Origin: Spirochaetes bacterium RIFOXYC1_FULL_54_7
GTDB taxonomy: Bacteria; Spirochaetota; Spirochaetia; Treponematales; UBA12059
DNA length: 8,577 nucleotides
Direction: 5' to 3'
Assembly (NCBI GenBank): GCA_001830645.1
Contig: MIBM01000235.1
Coordinates: 1-8,577, forward strand
The first letter of the stretch is position 1, and each line of letters opens with the position of its first letter. A program made the translations under genes and the position numbers. Under the pieces are notes generated by a model. It saw only the letters and a program-made list of their open reading frames with translations. It made no database searches and was not told the origin of the DNA. Positions 7,186 to 8,577 of the stretch are shown piece after piece.

Positions 7186-7330
7186 CCACCTGCTTTGCAG
7201 GTGGTCAGTTCCTAAACGGCTTTGCCTGCAAAAATTCTTTGATTTCGTTTTCGTTAATAAATGGCTCTGTAGAAACTAGTTTTAAAGCCCCCTTTGGGGG
7301 CTGATTCAAGCCACCTGCTTTGCAGGTGGT
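7186..7330. repeat. Pair of identical 20-nt palindromes, possible small palindrome-ended element
   Basis: The same 20 bases, CCACCTGCTTTGCAGGTGGT, occur at 7186-7205 and 7311-7330 in the same orientation. Each forms an 8-bp hairpin with a TTT loop. Between them is a third hairpin with a TTT loop, AGCCCCC (7286-7292) with GGGGGCT (7296-7302), and a short one, GGC-TTT-GCC (7218-7226). A 145-nt unit with a hairpin at each end and no coding potential is what a PATE-type element (a non-autonomous relative of IS200/IS605) or a REP-like doublet looks like. No transposase is present and no target-site duplication is expected for that class. The repeat is certain; its identity as an element is inference. 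Confidence 0.6.
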
Positions 7331-7613
7331 TGTTGACTTCTTGAACGTTTTGAAAAATAGTTGAAACGCTCATTTCTGTATTGTTTGTTTCTGCTGGTGA
7401 TAATGGTTATAACAATGGATATCATGTGCTTGCCTTGGCCACGGATAAGCTTGTATTTTGTATATTATGAAAATACTAGTGGTTATATGGCTTGCCATGG
7501 TATCCATATCCTGTGTCTCTTGAAGTTCGGAAGAAATCATTGACCAGGATAAGGTTGTGACAGGGGCGGAAAGCACCAGGTCCGGCGGGTATGGATTGCT
7601 CAGAACTTTGCAT
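7331..7613. other. Intergenic region with no convincing gene
   Basis: About 280 bp of AT-rich sequence lies between the palindromes and the msrB ribosome site. A possible plus-strand promoter for msrB is TTGACT (7333-7338), 17 nt, AATAGT (7356-7361), directly after the second palindrome; this would give a leader of about 260 nt. Short open frames here lack ribosome sites and recognisable protein sequence. No riboswitch class is recognised. Confidence 0.4.
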
Positions 7614-7630
7614 GGGAGGAATTGACAGTC

Positions 7631-8104
7631 ATGGATGGGAAATATGCCAAGGATGTATGTTATATCGAACCAACTCCTGAACTGAAGGCCAGGTTGAGCC
7701 CTGAGGAGTGGAAAGTACTCGTAGAGGCTGGAACAGAGCCTCCATTCATGAATAAATACTGGGACAACCACGAAGTTGGCATCTATTTTGACGCAGTGGA
7801 TGGAACTCCGTTGTTTGCCAGCAAGTCAAAATTCGATTCCGGGACAGGCTGGCCAAGCTTCTGGGAGCCAATCGATAAGGACAACATCCTGCTGGTAGAG
7901 GATCTATCCTTCGGCATGCGTCGCATAGAGGTGCGGGCAAGGGCGTCCGGTGGACATCTAGGCCACCTGTTTGACGATGGCCCGCAGCCAACAGGAATGC
8001 GGTACTGCATAAACTCCTCAGCCCTCAGGTTTCTCCCGCTGCGGAAGCTGGAGGCTGAGGGGTATGCCACCTTGCATCCTTGCTGGAGTAAAAATTCATG
8101 CTAG
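7631..8104 (+). CDS. msrB: Peptide-methionine (R)-S-oxide reductase MsrB, zinc-free type
   Basis: The enzyme reduces the R epimer of methionine sulfoxide in oxidised proteins. The 157-residue product shows the whole MsrB fold: LSPEEWKVLVEAGTEPPF (22-39), KYWDNHEVGIYF, FDSGTGWPSF (68-77), HLGHLFDDGPQPTG (109-122) and the catalytic RYCINS with Cys126. Conserved Trp74, His109, His112 and Asn128 are present. The two CxxC zinc pairs seen in E. coli MsrB are replaced (residues 54-57 and 103-106 contain no Cys). Thr72 stands where the resolving Cys of FDSGCGWPSF would be. Other cysteines are Cys10, Cys151 and Cys157, the last being the final residue. ATG 7631 follows GGAGG (7615-7619) by 11 nt; a TTG at 7622 is too close to that site. 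It is a stand-alone gene with no msrA visible in the window. No signal peptide, so cytoplasmic. Confidence 0.95.
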   Translation: MDGKYAKDVCYIEPTPELKARLSPEEWKVLVEAGTEPPFMNKYWDNHEVGIYFDAVDGTPLFASKSKFDSGTGWPSFWEPIDKDNILLVEDLSFGMRRIEVRARASGGHLGHLFDDGPQPTGMRYCINSSALRFLPLRKLEAEGYATLHPCWSKNSC

Positions 8105-8154
8105 TTTGCAGACCGACAGGGTTTGGGTGGTGTTTAAAGTGGAAACGCAGTGGA

Positions 8155-8226
8155 TGTTTCATTTTTTGATCTTTTTACTTGACAAATCATAGTCTCATGG
8201 CTAATCTTGGCTGTTGTTTCATTTTT
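8155..8226 (+). promoter_or_regulatory. Promoter region of the iclR-family gene with flanking 12-bp direct repeat
   Basis: A consensus -35 box TTGACA lies at 8179-8184; 17 nt later TAATCT (8202-8207) is a weak -10. The 12-mer TGTTTCATTTTT occurs at 8155-8166 and again at 8215-8226, one copy on each side of the promoter. Just before the first copy, GGAAAC (about 8141-8146) forms a loose dyad with GTTTC. The sequence resembles the half-site of KdgR-type operators (GAAAC/GTTTCATT), bound by IclR-family proteins, so autoregulation is a reasonable guess. The msrB-iclR gap (8105-8260) contains nothing else I recognise and no terminator. Confidence 0.45.
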
Positions 8227-8260
8227 CTTAATCCAGTTTTATCTGTAGAAATGAGTGGCC

Positions 8261-8577
8261 ATGAGCGAGTCCGCACTGAAAGCCTTCGACCTTCTCTTCC
8301 ATCTGTCCCGGGCGGGTAGTTCTTCTTTGGCTAAATTGTCCCGCGACACCGGCTGGGACAAGGCTACTGCCTTGAGGTACCTTAGTGCCATGGAAAAGCG
8401 TGGTGTGGTTGAGCGTCGTGATGGCGACTGGACACTTGGGCTGTCCCTTGTGGAGCTTGCCAGCCGTGTTCCTGTAACCGAGAACATAGCCAACCGGGCC
8501 AAGCCAATTCTGGCCGAACTGGCGAGAGCTACCGGTGAATCCGCCAACCTCTCGGCCTTGGCGGGTGCCGACCTCAT
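8261..8577 (+). CDS. IclR-family transcriptional regulator, N-terminal part (runs off the window)
   Basis: The frame from ATG 8261 stays open to the window edge, giving 105 residues of a protein normally about 250 long. Residues 1-52 form the winged helix-turn-helix: ALKAFDLLFHLSRAG, then SSLAKLSRDTGWDKATALRYLSAMEKRGVVER, the IclR pattern in which the recognition helix contains K-(A/S)-T-(A/V)-x-R-x-L. The wing continues as DGDWTLGLSLVELASRV. From about residue 72 (TENIANRAKPILAELARATGESANLS) begins the linker helix and ligand-binding domain. These proteins bind DNA as dimers or tetramers and commonly control sugar-acid or aromatic catabolism genes; the target here probably lies beyond the window. 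The ribosome site is weak, and an in-frame GTG at 8255 is a possible alternative start. Confidence 0.92.
   Translation, partial: MSESALKAFDLLFHLSRAGSSSLAKLSRDTGWDKATALRYLSAMEKRGVVERRDGDWTLGLSLVELASRVPVTENIANRAKPILAELARATGESANLSALAGADL

Noticed and set aside
7186..7330. CRISPR array
   Set aside because: There are only two repeats, the gap is about 105 nt, and no cas gene is visible; the hairpins fit a palindrome-ended element better.
7361..7543. 60-codon plus-strand frame with a hydrophobic start (MKRSFLYCLFLLVIMV)
   Set aside because: It resembles a signal peptide, but it uses a TTG start with no ribosome site and the rest matches nothing known to me. Chance is more likely in this AT-rich DNA.
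7331..7630. Riboswitch or T-box upstream of msrB or livK
   Set aside because: No conserved core of any class I know was found in either orientation.
7370..7771. 133-codon minus-strand frame between livK and msrB
   Set aside because: It overlaps the 5' end of msrB on the opposite strand, has no good ribosome site and shows no family features.
8239..8577. Minus-strand open frame reaching the window edge
   Set aside because: The plus strand over the same bases encodes a clear IclR helix-turn-helix, so the minus frame is a shadow.

Overview
The window looks like a chromosomal segment of a free-living or host-associated bacterium, most likely a spirochaete. The best clue is the substrate-binding protein, which has a signal peptide ending VFA-AGGQE without a lipobox cysteine, a form I associate with Sphaerochaeta/Treponema-type binding proteins. 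This assignment is inference; no rRNA or other marker gene is present.

Layout from left to right. (1) Bases 1-1342, plus strand: the C-terminal end of a GH31 alpha-glycosidase, resembling the sulfoquinovosidase YihQ, followed by a broken sugar:cation symporter of the GPH/MelB family. The symporter has lost internal segments and changes frame at least three times. A 13-bp hairpin at 1425-1454 separates it from the convergent gene. (2) 1478-2149, minus strand: a TetR-family regulator whose promoter, as best seen, leaves almost no 5' leader. (3) 2212-7100, minus strand: a complete branched-chain amino acid (LIV/HAAT) ABC transporter in the order livK-livH-livM-livG-livF. LivK binds the ligand in the periplasm, LivH and LivM form the membrane channel, and LivG and LivF are the ATPases. 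The four membrane/ATPase genes are tightly packed (3-nt gap, then two TGATG overlaps). A strong intrinsic terminator separates livK from livH, presumably so that more binding protein than permease is made. The operon ends with a 23-bp tandem triplication and a strong terminator that also insulates the tetR promoter. (4) 7101-7630: about 530 bp without a convincing gene. It holds a nested dyad in the livK leader and two identical 20-nt palindromes 125 nt apart, which resemble the ends of a small palindrome-type (IS200/IS605-derived) non-autonomous element. (5) 7631-8104, plus strand: a zinc-free methionine sulfoxide reductase MsrB. (6) 8261 to the window end, plus strand: the N-terminal part of an IclR-family regulator, with a TTGACA promoter element flanked by a 12-bp direct repeat.

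Nothing here amounts to a clearly new multi-gene system. The points most worth a second look are the hairpin pair at 7186-7330, the livK-livH terminator, the 3' tandem repeat after livF, the decayed sugar symporter next to an apparently intact GH31 end, and the unusual cysteine arrangement of MsrB.
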